A stretch of 64,000 nt of DNA from Nocardia neocaledoniensis (GCF_003182135.1 NZ_QGTL01000001.1:372001-436000); one strand, 5' to 3'; positions 44,660 through 53,716 are shown, counted from the first letter of the stretch. Numbers and translations are program-made. Notes: generated by a model not told the origin, from the sequence alone.

Positions 44660-46849
44660 CTACACCGGCTCGGCCGCGACTCCGCTTCTGGCAGCACCGA
44701 ATTCGGTGATCCCGTCGACGGTCACCTCGATCACCCTGGCGGTGGCGAGGTCGAAGAACAGCCCGGACACCGCGACGCCGCGCTCCTCGATGCCCGCGCG
44801 CACCGCTGGATAGTCGGCCAGCGTCTGCACCTGCCGCGCCACGTTCACCATGCCCAGCTGGTCGACCGGACCGAACCCGGCCAGCCGCGCCGCCTCGGCG
44901 ACCGGGTGACCCTGCTGGAACGCCGCCAGTGTGGGCTGAGCGTGGGCGAGCCAGTCGTCGAGCCCCGGCCCGGCCTGCACCTTCCCGTACAGCGCTTCCA
45001 TGGCGCCGCAGCCGCTGTGCCCACAGACCACCACCGAGCGCACGTCGAGTTTGTCCAGGGCGTAGATCAGCGCCGCCTCCACCGAGACATCGCTCCCACC
45101 GACCGGGACGAGGTTGCCGACATTGCGGACGGTGAACAGGTCACCGGGGCCGCTGCTGGTGATGACGTTGGGTACGACGCGGGCGTCGGCGCAGGTCAGG
45201 AAGAAGGTGTCGGCGTCGGGCCGATGCCGCAGCCCGTCCAGGTGCGGGCGCATGAGGTGCGCGTGGCCGCGATGGTAGGCCGCGATGCCTGCCGCGATCG
45301 GGTCGACGCCGCCGCTGCGCCGCCACGGCCGGATCGCCTCGTCGACCGCCTTGCGGGCATGGCCGTGTTCGGGTGGTCCGTCCTGCGCGCGGGCCATCCG
45401 CGCGGTGCCGAGTTCGACGAAATCGACTGCGCCACCGGCGGCTTCGCGAGCGTCGGCCCATTCGGAGAGCAGCTCACAGGCCGCGTGGTCGAGGAAGTCC
45501 ACACTCAGCTCCACCGTCACGTCCACACCGGCGGGCACCTTGGCCAGCTCGCCGGTGAGTTTGGGCGCGGCCAGGAAGGTGCAGGTGCCGTCGATGCGCA
45601 CCAGCCAGGTGCCGTCCGGGCGCGGCACCGCCGCGATGGTGAACTTCACGACCCGCCACAGCAGCAGCGCGAACGAGGCGATGAGGCCGATCACCATGCC
45701 CTGCAACAGGTTCAGCGACACCACCGCGACCACGGTCACCAGGTACACGTAGAGGTCGCCGGTGCGGCGGGCCCGCTTGATGTGGGCCAGCTTCACCAGC
45801 TGCACGCCGATCAGCACCAGCAGCCCGGCCAGCGCGGCGGTCGGGATCTGGCGCACGAGCCCGACCAGGGCGATCGCGAACACCAGGATCCAGCAGCCGT
45901 GCAGCACGGTCGCGGCCCTGCTGCGCGCGCCGGCGTTGGCGTTGGTGATGCTGCGCACGATCACCGCCGCGATCGGCAGGCCGCCCAGCGCGCCCGAGGC
46001 CATGTTGGCCGCGCCCTGACCGAGCAGCTCGCGATCGAAATCGGTGCGCTGACCAGGGCGCATCTTGTCGACCGCGACCGCCGACAGCAGGGTTTCCACG
46101 CTGGCGATGAGCGCGACGGTGAGCATGGTGAGCGCGATCGGCGCCCACCCACCGTGTGGCAGCCCGGGCAGGCCGATGCCGTCGAGCAGCGAGCCGTCCA
46201 GGCGCACCCGTTCGACCGTGAGCGGCAGGACCAGCGAGACCCCCGTGGCCGCGACCACCGCGACCAGCGGACCGGGCACGACCCGCACCCGGCGCGGCAG
46301 GTACTGCCAGCCGACCAGCACCGCGATGACGAGCAGGCCGACGAACAGGTCGCCCTTCTGCACCGACATCACCTGGCGCGGCAGCGCGACGATGCTCGCC
46401 CACGGCGAGCTGACGGTGGTACCGCCGAGGAGCACATGCACCTGCTGCAGGGCGATGATCACGCCGATGCCGGCCAGCATGGCGTGCACGACCACCGGGG
46501 CGATACCGAGCGCGGCCCGCGCGATCCGGCTGAGCCCGAACAGGATCTGCAGCAGTCCCGCTCCGATGGTGATGAAACACATGGTGGCCCAGCCGAATTG
46601 CTGCACCGCCCCGGCCACGACGACGGCGAGACTGGCGGTCGGCCCGCTCACCTGGATCGCCGAACCCCCGAGTAATCCGGCCACCACTCCCCCGACGGCC
46701 GCGGCGATCAACCCGGCGACGACCGGCGCCCCCGACGCCAGCGCGACACCGAGCGACAACGGCAACGCGACCAGAAAGACCACAACGGATGCTGGAAGAT
46801 CGTGCTGGAGAACAGATTTCAGCGATGGGCCCGGATCATTGTCGGTCAT
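44660..46849 (-). CDS. SulP transporter-carbonic anhydrase fusion 2
   Basis: 729-residue paralogue with the same domain order. The transporter part has LVALPLSLGVALASGAPVVA and SVETLLSAVAVDKM. The carbonic anhydrase has CADAR where copy 1 has CSDSR, keeping the zinc Cys, Asp and Arg, and HSGCG. It begins at the second of two adjacent ATG codons, with GAAGGAGA 3-4 nt upstream. A 240-bp gap to copy 1 suggests a separate promoter for each, after an old duplication. Confidence 0.93.
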   Translation of the reverse strand: MTDNDPGPSLKSVLQHDLPASVVVFLVALPLSLGVALASGAPVVAGLIAAAVGGVVAGLLGGSAIQVSGPTASLAVVVAGAVQQFGWATMCFITIGAGLLQILFGLSRIARAALGIAPVVVHAMLAGIGVIIALQQVHVLLGGTTVSSPWASIVALPRQVMSVQKGDLFVGLLVIAVLVGWQYLPRRVRVVPGPLVAVVAATGVSLVLPLTVERVRLDGSLLDGIGLPGLPHGGWAPIALTMLTVALIASVETLLSAVAVDKMRPGQRTDFDRELLGQGAANMASGALGGLPIAAVIVRSITNANAGARSRAATVLHGCWILVFAIALVGLVRQIPTAALAGLLVLIGVQLVKLAHIKRARRTGDLYVYLVTVVAVVSLNLLQGMVIGLIASFALLLWRVVKFTIAAVPRPDGTWLVRIDGTCTFLAAPKLTGELAKVPAGVDVTVELSVDFLDHAACELLSEWADAREAAGGAVDFVELGTARMARAQDGPPEHGHARKAVDEAIRPWRRSGGVDPIAAGIAAYHRGHAHLMRPHLDGLRHRPDADTFFLTCADARVVPNVITSSGPGDLFTVRNVGNLVPVGGSDVSVEAALIYALDKLDVRSVVVCGHSGCGAMEALYGKVQAGPGLDDWLAHAQPTLAAFQQGHPVAEAARLAGFGPVDQLGMVNVARQVQTLADYPAVRAGIEERGVAVSGLFFDLATARVIEVTVDGITEFGAARSGVAAEPV

Positions 46850-47145
46850 CATTCTCCTTCGCCGGGGCCGCGTCGGCGCCCGGTTCATCGGTCGAACATG
46901 CACTGGCAATTGATGCTGAGCTGCGAGATCTGACCCAGGACACAGGGTCGCGTCAATAGTAAAGAACTACCCAAGCCTTGGGAAAGTCCTCGAGGCGAAT
47001 GGGGCGAATCGCGATCCAACCGTGACGTGCACCACACGCAATACGTCAGGGTGGACGGACACCGGAACGGTCAGGAATCGAGAAGCGCGGGCCCGCGGCC
47101 CGCAGGAAACATTGTCCTCGACGGAATACACGAAAGGGTCTCTCG
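46850..47145. promoter_or_regulatory. Divergent regulatory region upstream of SulP fusion 2, with inverted repeat at 46970-46982
   Basis: No gene seen. A perfect 13-bp inverted repeat, CCCAAG-C-CTTGGG, lies about 120 bp before the SulP gene, beside AT-richer DNA with GTAAAGAACT. The promoter region of SulP fusion 1 (44560-44600) has a related GTAAAGACT and a TGGC-AAA-GCCA repeat, so both may answer to one factor. The rest is ordinary GC-rich sequence leading into the small membrane protein at 47146. Confidence 0.4.
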
Positions 47146-47559
47146 ATGAACACCTCCTGGGTTCGACCGACGCATCGCTGGTCGGCGATCGTCTTCACCG
47201 CGATCCTGGTCGTCACCGTGCTCGCGCTGGCGCTGAGCGGACCGCAGTGGTTCTCCTACCTGCCGCTGATCCCGCTGGCGGCGCTGGCCCTGTCGGGGCT
47301 GGTCATGCTGGTGCAGGTCTTCCGCCGCGGGCGTGCGACACCCGCCACCGGCGCCGGGCGCGTCCGCCTGGTGCATCGCTGGTCGGGGATCGTCTTCCTG
47401 GTCACCGTGCTGGCGACGGTCGTGGCGCTGTCGCTGCCCGAGCCGATCGTCTGGGTGTCCTACCTGCCGCTGATTCCGCTGGCCGGGCTCCTGTTCTCCG
47501 GCCTGGCGATGCTGGCGGCGCCGCGGCTGCGGGCCCGGCGGCAGGTCGCCGGGGCGTAG
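47146..47559 (+). CDS. Small membrane protein with internal duplication
   Basis: 137 residues with four membrane helices. Residues 9-56 and 77-124 are copies of each other, both with HRWS(A/G)IVF, then FSYLPLIPLA or VSYLPLIPLA, then LxxSGLxML. The first strand is near-identical in DNA as well (for example gcatcgctggtcgg in both halves), indicating a fairly recent tandem duplication of a two-helix unit. Function unknown. ATG 47146 is assumed. It ends 3 bp from the convergent VWA gene. Confidence 0.7.
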   Translation: MNTSWVRPTHRWSAIVFTAILVVTVLALALSGPQWFSYLPLIPLAALALSGLVMLVQVFRRGRATPATGAGRVRLVHRWSGIVFLVTVLATVVALSLPEPIVWVSYLPLIPLAGLLFSGLAMLAAPRLRARRQVAGA

Positions 47560-47562
47560 GCC

Positions 47563-48771
47563 TCAGCCGATGTCGACCACGCGCGCCCAGGCGGGCGGCG
47601 TGCGCGGGACGTGATTCGGGTCGTCCTCGTCGCCATGGTCCGCGCGGCGGAACAGCCCGACCACGGTGCGACAGGGCGGCCGGTTCGGCCAGGGCGTATA
47701 GCCGTCGGTCAGTGCCACGATCACGTCGGGCCGCGTGCGCAGGGCCTTGGTGAAGCCGGCGCGCAGATCGGTGCCGCCGCCACCGATCAGGGGGATCTGC
47801 TCGGCCCGGCACAGCGGGTAGGCGACCTGCGCCGCGGCGTCGCAGGACAGGACCGACAGCAGGTCACGTCGGCCGCCGACCGCGCGCGAGATGGCCGCCA
47901 CTTCCAGCAGGGCGCTGCCCAATTCGGTGTCGCTGACCGAGGCCGAGGTGTCGATGACCACGCTGACCCGTGGCGGGTTGCGGCGCAGGCTCGGCAGGAC
48001 CGTGCCGGGCAGGGCGGCCGAGCGCCGGGCCGGACGGCCGTAGGTGTAGTCGGCGCCGCGGCCAGAGCTGGCCGCGGCCGACCGGATGGCCGCGCCGAGC
48101 AGGTCGCGCCACGGCTGCGGCGGGTGCAGGGTGTCCTCGGCCCAGCGCCGCCAGCTCTTCGGCGCGTCGCCGCGCCGGCCGCTGATGCCCTGGGCCACCC
48201 GGAATCTCACCGCCTCGCACTCCTGTTCGCTGAGGCCGTCGGCCCCGTCGGGGCCGAGGTCCCACTCTCGGTCCATGCCGTCGGCGCCGCTGCCGCAGTC
48301 GAGCCAGGCGAAGTCCTGGGTGAGGTGGCCGAGAGTGAACTCGCGCAGGTAGTCCTCCATCAACTTGCCGGCGTCGAGACGCAGCAGCGCCGGGGTGACG
48401 ATGCCCTCGGGCACCACCAGGCCGTCACCGAACACGTCGTCGTTGATCTCGGCGTCGGCGGCGATGTTCATCCGCAGTCGTTCGGCCCGGCCGGTGAGGT
48501 CGTGCGCGCGGGCGTACCGGTCGCTGCGGCCGTGGTGATCGCGCAGCAGATGCGACACCTCGTGCACCAGAACGGAAGCCAGTTCCGCCACGGTCTTTCG
48601 CGCCACATAGGCGGGCGAGACGTAGCAGCGCCAGTGGCGGTCGACACCCATCGTCGGCACCCGGTGGGATTCGACGATGTGCAGCGCGTACAGGGCGCTC
48701 GCCAGGTACGGCCTGGCCCGGACCGCGTGCAGCCGGGCGGCGTAGAGGCGTTCGAGGTCGAGTTCGATCAC
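47563..48771 (-). CDS. VWA-like/DUF2201 metallopeptidase-type protein
   Basis: 402 residues. The N-terminal DUF2201-like part carries HExxH as LVHEVSHLLRDH (about residues 66-77), a possible zinc site, and AADAEIND. The C-terminal VWA-like domain has the metal-adhesion-like start VSVVIDTSASVSDTELGSAL and DVIVALTDGYTPWP. Such proteins work with MoxR AAA+ ATPases to remodel or activate targets. The GTG start overlaps the MoxR stop as GTGA. Confidence 0.82.
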   Translation of the reverse strand: MIELDLERLYAARLHAVRARPYLASALYALHIVESHRVPTMGVDRHWRCYVSPAYVARKTVAELASVLVHEVSHLLRDHHGRSDRYARAHDLTGRAERLRMNIAADAEINDDVFGDGLVVPEGIVTPALLRLDAGKLMEDYLREFTLGHLTQDFAWLDCGSGADGMDREWDLGPDGADGLSEQECEAVRFRVAQGISGRRGDAPKSWRRWAEDTLHPPQPWRDLLGAAIRSAAASSGRGADYTYGRPARRSAALPGTVLPSLRRNPPRVSVVIDTSASVSDTELGSALLEVAAISRAVGGRRDLLSVLSCDAAAQVAYPLCRAEQIPLIGGGGTDLRAGFTKALRTRPDVIVALTDGYTPWPNRPPCRTVVGLFRRADHGDEDDPNHVPRTPPAWARVVDIG

Positions 48772-49991
48772 CGGCCCACCCCCGCCCCGACCCGGGCGGC
48801 GTCGTCGGCGGACCGGGAGACGGCCACCACCCCGGCGAGCTGTTCGATCGCGGCGGGCACCACCCAGTCGTCGCGGCGCAGGGTCGCCAGCGTCGTCGCC
48901 GGGACGACCACCAGGTCCGGCGGCCCGGTCTCGACGGCCCGGACGAGCACCCGCCAGGCCGCGTTCCAGCGGGACCGGTCCGGACGCTTGCGCACCGCGG
49001 CCACGACACCGTCGAGCACGGCTTGGCGCAGGTCACCGCGTTCGGGCAGGTCCGCACCGGCCGGGTCGGCGAGGACGTCCTCGGGGTCGGGCAGGTCCAT
49101 CCGGTCGATGCTGGTGAGCAGTTCGAAGCCGGGGCCGTCGCCGACCGCGCCGCGGACCAGCAGCGACAGCACGTCCCGGCTCGCACCGGCCGCGGTGGCG
49201 AAGGCGACCAGCCGCACGGTCATGTCCCAGCTGCGCGGTGACGCCCACGCCCCGCCCCTGCGGGTCTCGCTGGTCGGCATCTGGTGCACGAGCTTGGGCC
49301 GGGCCGCTAGCAGCCCGCACACCGCGCGACGCGCGAAAACGACTGACTCCCCGAGCTTTTCCTGATCCAGCCGGGGCAGGGTCGCGCGCGGCCAGGTGCC
49401 GCCGAGCCCGCGCACGACCACATCGTGATCGTGGGCCCAGGGCAGGTGCACGAAGCGGTTCGCCAGCGGGGCGCTCAGTTCCCAGCCGTCGGCCGCGGAC
49501 GAGCGCGGGTTGGCGGCGGCGATGATGCGCACGCCCGGCGGCAGGCGCAGCGCGCCGACCCGCCGTTCCAGAACCAGGCGCAGCAACGCGGCCTGGACCG
49601 CCGGCGGTGCGGTGGACAGCTCGTCGAGGAACAGCAGCCCGCGCCCGGCCCGCACCAGGCGCACCGCCCAGTCCGGCGGCGCCATGGGGACACCGTTGGC
49701 CGCGGGATCGTCACCGATGATAGGCAGCCCCGAGAAGTCCGACGGCTCATGGACACTCGCGATCACGGTCGTGAGCGGCAGGTCGAGCGACTCGGCGAGC
49801 TGGGTGAGCGCGGCGGTCTTACCGATGCCCGGCTCGCCCCACAACAGCACCGGCAGGTCGGCGGCGACCGCGAGGGTCAAGGCGTCGAGCCGGGTGTCGG
49901 CGCGCGGTTCGGTGCGGACCTCGGCGAGCAGGGTGAGCAGTTCGTCGGCGATGCGGAGCTGGCCGGCGGGGGCGGGGGTGTGTGCGTTCAT
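48768..49991 (-). CDS. MoxR-family AAA+ ATPase
   Basis: 407 residues. Walker A WGEPGIGKTAAL, Walker B LLFLDELSTAPP, sensor IIAAANPRSSAADG and the MoxR-typical SDFSGLPII. MoxR ATPases act as chaperones for metal insertion or complex assembly with VWA partners. ATG 49991 has AAGGTGA 7 nt upstream. The target is not identifiable; the unknown gene beyond the repeat array may belong to the same unit, as all three point leftward. Confidence 0.88.
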   Translation of the reverse strand: MNAHTPAPAGQLRIADELLTLLAEVRTEPRADTRLDALTLAVAADLPVLLWGEPGIGKTAALTQLAESLDLPLTTVIASVHEPSDFSGLPIIGDDPAANGVPMAPPDWAVRLVRAGRGLLFLDELSTAPPAVQAALLRLVLERRVGALRLPPGVRIIAAANPRSSAADGWELSAPLANRFVHLPWAHDHDVVVRGLGGTWPRATLPRLDQEKLGESVVFARRAVCGLLAARPKLVHQMPTSETRRGGAWASPRSWDMTVRLVAFATAAGASRDVLSLLVRGAVGDGPGFELLTSIDRMDLPDPEDVLADPAGADLPERGDLRQAVLDGVVAAVRKRPDRSRWNAAWRVLVRAVETGPPDLVVVPATTLATLRRDDWVVPAAIEQLAGVVAVSRSADDAARVGAGVGR

Positions 49992-50139
49992 GTGTCAATC
50001 ACCTTGGGGTTGTGGGGTTTCAGTGGGAGAGAGGTGGGAGAGTCGGAGACGGAAGCGGCTACGCGCGGGCCGGAAATCAGAGTGCTCAGGTCCACGAGCG
50101 AGTCGGTGGCGGTGCGGCTCCGGCCACCATGTGGCTCGC

Positions 50140-50600
50140 AGCAACCGCCCGACCACGGTTGCCGCGGACACGCGGCTGACCGCAGTGCGGTACGTCCGGT
50201 GCGGCGCGTCAGCGCCCCGACGCGTGGCGCGGCGTGCAATAGTCGCCACGTCGGCGCCGTTGCGGTGGAGCGCAGCTCGCCGCTGAGCGGTGCGTGCAGC
50301 GCAGCCCAGCGTCTGCGCTCCGACGGATGGCGCGGCCGCTCGAAACAGTCGCCGCGTCGACGCCGTTGCGATGGAGCGCACGGAGCTCGATGCGGTGCGG
50401 TGCGCCCAGTCGCCCCGGCGTCAGCGCTCCGACGCGTGGAGCGGCCGCGTGCGACGTCCGCCGCTGCTTCGGAGGCACAGAGCTCGCCGCAATGCGGTGC
50501 GCCCGGTGCGACCCAGCGTCAGCGCTCCGACGCGTGGCGTGGTCGTGTGCGACGGTCGCCGCGGCGACGCCGTTGCGGTGGAGCCGCGCGGCCGGGGGCG
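50140..50600. repeat. Tandem array of about 103-bp GC-rich repeats
   Basis: Four clear units anchored on GCGTCAGCGC-like starts at 50206, 50309, 50418 and 50516 (periods 103, 109 and 98), plus a partial unit before the first. Each has CTCCGACGCGTGG, then GTCGCCGCG, GACGCCGTTGCGGTGGAG and GATGCGGTGCGCCC. Units differ by substitutions and small gaps. The array fills most of the gap between moxR and the upstream gene; that gene's last codons lie in the final unit. No gene is supported inside. Confidence 0.85.
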
Positions 50601-51802
50601 GGGAGGCCGGCGCGGAACAGGCCGTAGGTGACGCGGCGGCGCGCGCTGGACTCGAGCGCGTCGCGCAGGGGTCCGTCGCGCAGGACCGCTTCCGTCCCGA
50701 GCAGGCCTTCGACCACGGCCAGCGCGCCCGCGGTGTCGCCGTGGTCGAGTCGCTCGCGGACGCCCGTGAGCCAGTACGGGTGCCGGTGCGCCGCGTCGAT
50801 GACCCGCAGACACGGCAGCGGCGTACCGGTCAACGCGACCAGCAGCTCCTCCCGCCGGAGCTCGGCCGGGTCGTGGTCCAGCGCGGACAGCACCCCGTCT
50901 ACCAGGCCGATACGGTGGCGCTCGCCCCGGCAGACCACCACGGTCTGCTGCCCGTTCGCCTGGTCGTCACGAGGGCGTCCAGCCCTGGTGTAGCCGGGTT
51001 CGAGCGCCTCGGCGACCAGCGGATGCAGCCGGTCCAGGGTGATCGCACCCGATCCGAGCAGTGCCAGGTCGGGAAGAACGCGGGTCGCGGCGTCCGGAAG
51101 CACCGGGAGCGCGGAGGTTTCGGCGCGCGGATGGTTCGTCGCGCGCCGCAGTCCCCCACCGTGGTGTTCGAGCACCACGCGGTGCCGTCCACCGAGCCGG
51201 ACCAGGAACGGGCCGGTGCGCCGCTCGGCGCGCAGCAGGATCTCCGCTTCGGCGGCCCAGCGGTCGACAGCGCAGCCGTCCGGCACCGACGCCGTCCACT
51301 CCTCGTCGCAACAGCCTGTGCCGCAACGGCTTCGCAGCTCAGGGGCGCGGCGCGCGTCCCACAGGTGACGGTGCAGATCGAGCCGATACCGCCGATCCGG
51401 GCGGGGATGCGGGTGCAGACCCGGGTTGGTCCCGTCCCACAACGTCAGCGCGATCCGCTGTCCGGCGTCCGCCCACGCGGGCGCGGTCCGCACCACCAGG
51501 TGGACGGGTTCCGTTCGCTCCGAACAGCTTCCGCCGTACCTGGCCAGCGAGATCGTGAGGCCCGGCCGCACCAGGCCGTCGGGCGCCACCCGGGGCAGAT
51601 GCCAGCGCAGCAGATCCGGCGCCAGATGCCGCAGATCGTCGCGCACGCGCGCCGCCAGGTCACGGCCGTGCGTCCGCGCCACGGCGCGCAGGTCGAGGTC
51701 GACATCCACCCCGGCCGCGGCACAGGCACCGACCCAATCGCCGACTCGCCTTCTGGCAGTGGCAGTTTCGATCATCGACCACGGCACGGCGAAATCACGC
51801 AC
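50519..51802 (-). CDS. Unrecognised MoxR/VWA-linked protein
   Basis: I do not recognise a named family. The product is about 427 residues, rich in Arg, Leu and Ala, with FAVPWSMIETATARRRVGDW and GACAAAGVDVDLDLRAVA near the start and HLAPDLLRWHLPRVAPDG later. Paired Cys in SRCGTGCCDEEW could bind metal. No signal peptide or membrane helix. Start is uncertain: GTG 51802, ATG 51775 or upstream. The C-terminal 25 or so residues come from the repeat array, so the natural end may have been displaced. Same orientation as moxR. Confidence 0.55.
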   Translation of the reverse strand: MRDFAVPWSMIETATARRRVGDWVGACAAAGVDVDLDLRAVARTHGRDLAARVRDDLRHLAPDLLRWHLPRVAPDGLVRPGLTISLARYGGSCSERTEPVHLVVRTAPAWADAGQRIALTLWDGTNPGLHPHPRPDRRYRLDLHRHLWDARRAPELRSRCGTGCCDEEWTASVPDGCAVDRWAAEAEILLRAERRTGPFLVRLGGRHRVVLEHHGGGLRRATNHPRAETSALPVLPDAATRVLPDLALLGSGAITLDRLHPLVAEALEPGYTRAGRPRDDQANGQQTVVVCRGERHRIGLVDGVLSALDHDPAELRREELLVALTGTPLPCLRVIDAAHRHPYWLTGVRERLDHGDTAGALAVVEGLLGTEAVLRDGPLRDALESSARRRVTYGLFRAGLPAPGRAAPPQRRRRGDRRTRPRHASER

Positions 51803-52085
51803 CCGCGCCCACAGGCGCAGCCGGGCATCGTCACGACAGGTGGTGGACGCGCGGACACGCGGCGAAGCAGTCAGGAATTCCGCTCGATCGAGCGAGGAAG
51901 CCGGTGCGAGGACCGGCGTGCGGCTCAACGGCCTGGGCGCTCGACGCCCTTTCGACTGGAAGTCATGTCGCCCAGTATGCACAACACCACGCCACCCGAC
52001 AACCACCGACTCCGCTTCACGGTCTGGCGACGCTTCGAAGTGACGCCCACCCGCGCTTCCACGCAGCAGGGCACCACGGTGTGGC

Positions 52086-52514
52086 TCAGCCGGTTTCGGC
52101 CAGGCGGGTAGCGTCGCAGCGGGCGCGCATCACCGCGTCCGCCCTGGACTCCGCGGTCACGCGCGCGTGGTGAGCTCGGTTGACGTCCATGAGTTCGTCG
52201 AGAGCGTCGCGGGCGCGGGCCAATTCGGCGATGTGTTCGGTCAGCCGGTCGCGTTCGTGCCCCATCCGCTCGTAGGCGGCGTCCGAATTCTCCTCGCTGG
52301 GCGCGTCGACACAGACCACCAGCTGGAGGATCGTGCGACTCGACAGGCCCGCCGCGTACAGGCGGCGCAGCAGGTGTACGCGGTCGACGTGGTCGGCGGT
52401 GTAATGCCGTTGCCCGCTGGAGCTTCGGGCACTGGTCAGCAGGCCCTGTTCCTCGTAGTAGCGCAGCGATCGGACGCTCGCCCCGGTCCGTGTGGACAAC
52501 TCACCGATCCGCAC
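52086..52514 (-). CDS. MerR-family regulator
   Basis: 142 residues. The N-terminal winged helix reads RIGELSTRTGASVRSLRYYE and EQGLLTSARSSSGQRHY, a standard MerR DNA-binding domain; a coiled coil and a short C-terminus follow. There is one Cys in VVCVDAPSEEN and one in MRARCDATR. The GTG at 52514 has GAGGAG 6 nt upstream, better than the longer reading from 52535. It diverges from an old-yellow-enzyme gene, which it probably activates in response to an electrophile or oxidant. Confidence 0.88.
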   Translation of the reverse strand: MRIGELSTRTGASVRSLRYYEEQGLLTSARSSSGQRHYTADHVDRVHLLRRLYAAGLSSRTILQLVVCVDAPSEENSDAAYERMGHERDRLTEHIAELARARDALDELMDVNRAHHARVTAESRADAVMRARCDATRLAETG

Positions 52515-52546
52515 AGCCACCTCCTCGTGATCCACGACACAGACGG

Positions 52547-52578
52547 TTGCCTCTCACATCCATGTCAGCTTTTAGCGT
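52547..52578 (+). promoter_or_regulatory. Candidate MerR-type promoter of the ene-reductase gene
   Basis: TTGCCT (52547-52552) and TAGCGT (52573-52578) are separated by 20 bp, longer than the usual 17. MerR activators need such 19-20-bp spacers. It lies in the divergent gap with merR. Confidence 0.4.
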
Positions 52579-52625
52579 AGATCGCGTCGTCGACGCACGG
52601 CGACCCGGACTACTGGAGAAGCGAT

Positions 52626-53699
52626 ATGACCTCCCTCTTCGAGCCCGCACGGCTCGGTGACCTGGTACTACCCAACCGCGTGGTGATGGCGCCGATGAGC
52701 CGGGTGCGTGCCACCGCGGACGGCCTGGCGACACCGTCGATGGCCAGCTACTACGCCCAGCGGGCGAGCGCGGGATTGATCGTGGGCGAGGGCACCCACC
52801 CGAACGCGGTCGGGCGCTCGAACCCGGGCACACCGGGGCTGCACACCGACGCGCAGGTCGCGGCGTGGCGGCAGGTGACCGATGCGGTGCACGTCAACGG
52901 CGGGCGCCTCTTCGCCCAGATCATGCACGGCGGCCGGGTCTCCCACCCCGACACCACCGGACTGCGGCCGGTGGGCCCGTCCGCGGTCCCCGCCACCGGC
53001 GAGGTGTTCACCCCTACCGGCCCGCAGCCCACCCCGGTCCCGCGCGCGCTCGATCTCACCGAGATCCCCGAACAGATCGATTCTTATGCCGTGGCCGCGC
53101 GCCGGGCCGTCGACGCCGGCTTCGACGGGGTCGAATTGCACGGGGCCAATGGATATCTCATCTCGCAGTTCCTCTCCAGCAACGCCAATCTGCGCACCGA
53201 CCGGTACGGCGGTCCGGTCCGCAACCGCGTCCGGTTCGCCGTCGAGGCGGTCGCCGCCACCGTGGACGCGATCGGCGCGTCCAGGACCGGCATCCGCCTG
53301 TCCCCCGGCGGAGTGTTCTGGGGCGTCGAGGAAACCGAGGTGACCGCGCTCTACCGGGAACTGCTCACCGAGCTCGTCCGGCTCGAACCCGCCTACATCC
53401 ACCTCGAGGCGACTGCCGAGGAGGAGGTCCTGCTGGAGTTGCGGCGCGCGTGGCCGGGCACCCTCATCATGAACCCGGTCCTGCCGATGGGACCGAAACA
53501 GACCGGCCTGGCAGAGGCCGAACACTGGCTCGGACTCGGCGCCGACCTCATCAGCTTCGGCCGCGCCTTCCTGGCCAACCCCGACCTCGTCGAACGCCTG
53601 CGCAACCACCTACCACTCGCGCCCGACGACGAATCGACCTACTACCAGGGCGGAGACGACGGCTATCTGACCTACTCGACCTACCGGTACTCGGCCTGA
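52626..53699 (+). CDS. Old yellow enzyme family ene-reductase
   Basis: 357-residue FMN enzyme that reduces the C=C bond of unsaturated aldehydes, ketones or nitro compounds with NADPH. Blocks: LPNRVVMAPMSRVRA, FAQIMHGGRVSHP, the active-site FDGVELHGANGYLISQFL and RTDRYGG, and LISFGRAFLANPDLVERL. Length is normal. ATG 52626 has GGAGAAG upstream. Control by the divergent MerR gene is likely. It ends at a shared terminator. Confidence 0.93.
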   Translation: MTSLFEPARLGDLVLPNRVVMAPMSRVRATADGLATPSMASYYAQRASAGLIVGEGTHPNAVGRSNPGTPGLHTDAQVAAWRQVTDAVHVNGGRLFAQIMHGGRVSHPDTTGLRPVGPSAVPATGEVFTPTGPQPTPVPRALDLTEIPEQIDSYAVAARRAVDAGFDGVELHGANGYLISQFLSSNANLRTDRYGGPVRNRVRFAVEAVAATVDAIGASRTGIRLSPGGVFWGVEETEVTALYRELLTELVRLEPAYIHLEATAEEEVLLELRRAWPGTLIMNPVLPMGPKQTGLAEAEHWLGLGADLISFGRAFLANPDLVERLRNHLPLAPDDESTYYQGGDDGYLTYSTYRYSA

Positions 53700-53716
53700 A
53701 AGACTCCACCAACGCG

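Noticed and set aside
44660..46675. 673-codon plus-strand frame over the second SulP fusion
   Set aside because: It is a His/Asp/Arg-rich antisense frame; the minus strand has all transporter and carbonic anhydrase motifs.
47563..49991. MoxR-VWA pair as a complete known conflict (defence) system
   Set aside because: No effector, protease or signalling partner of the described ternary systems could be identified, so only a chaperone-type pair is claimed.
50140..50600. Repeat array as a CRISPR locus
   Set aside because: Units of about 103 bp are contiguous and imperfect with no short constant repeat and variable spacer pattern, and no cas genes are near.
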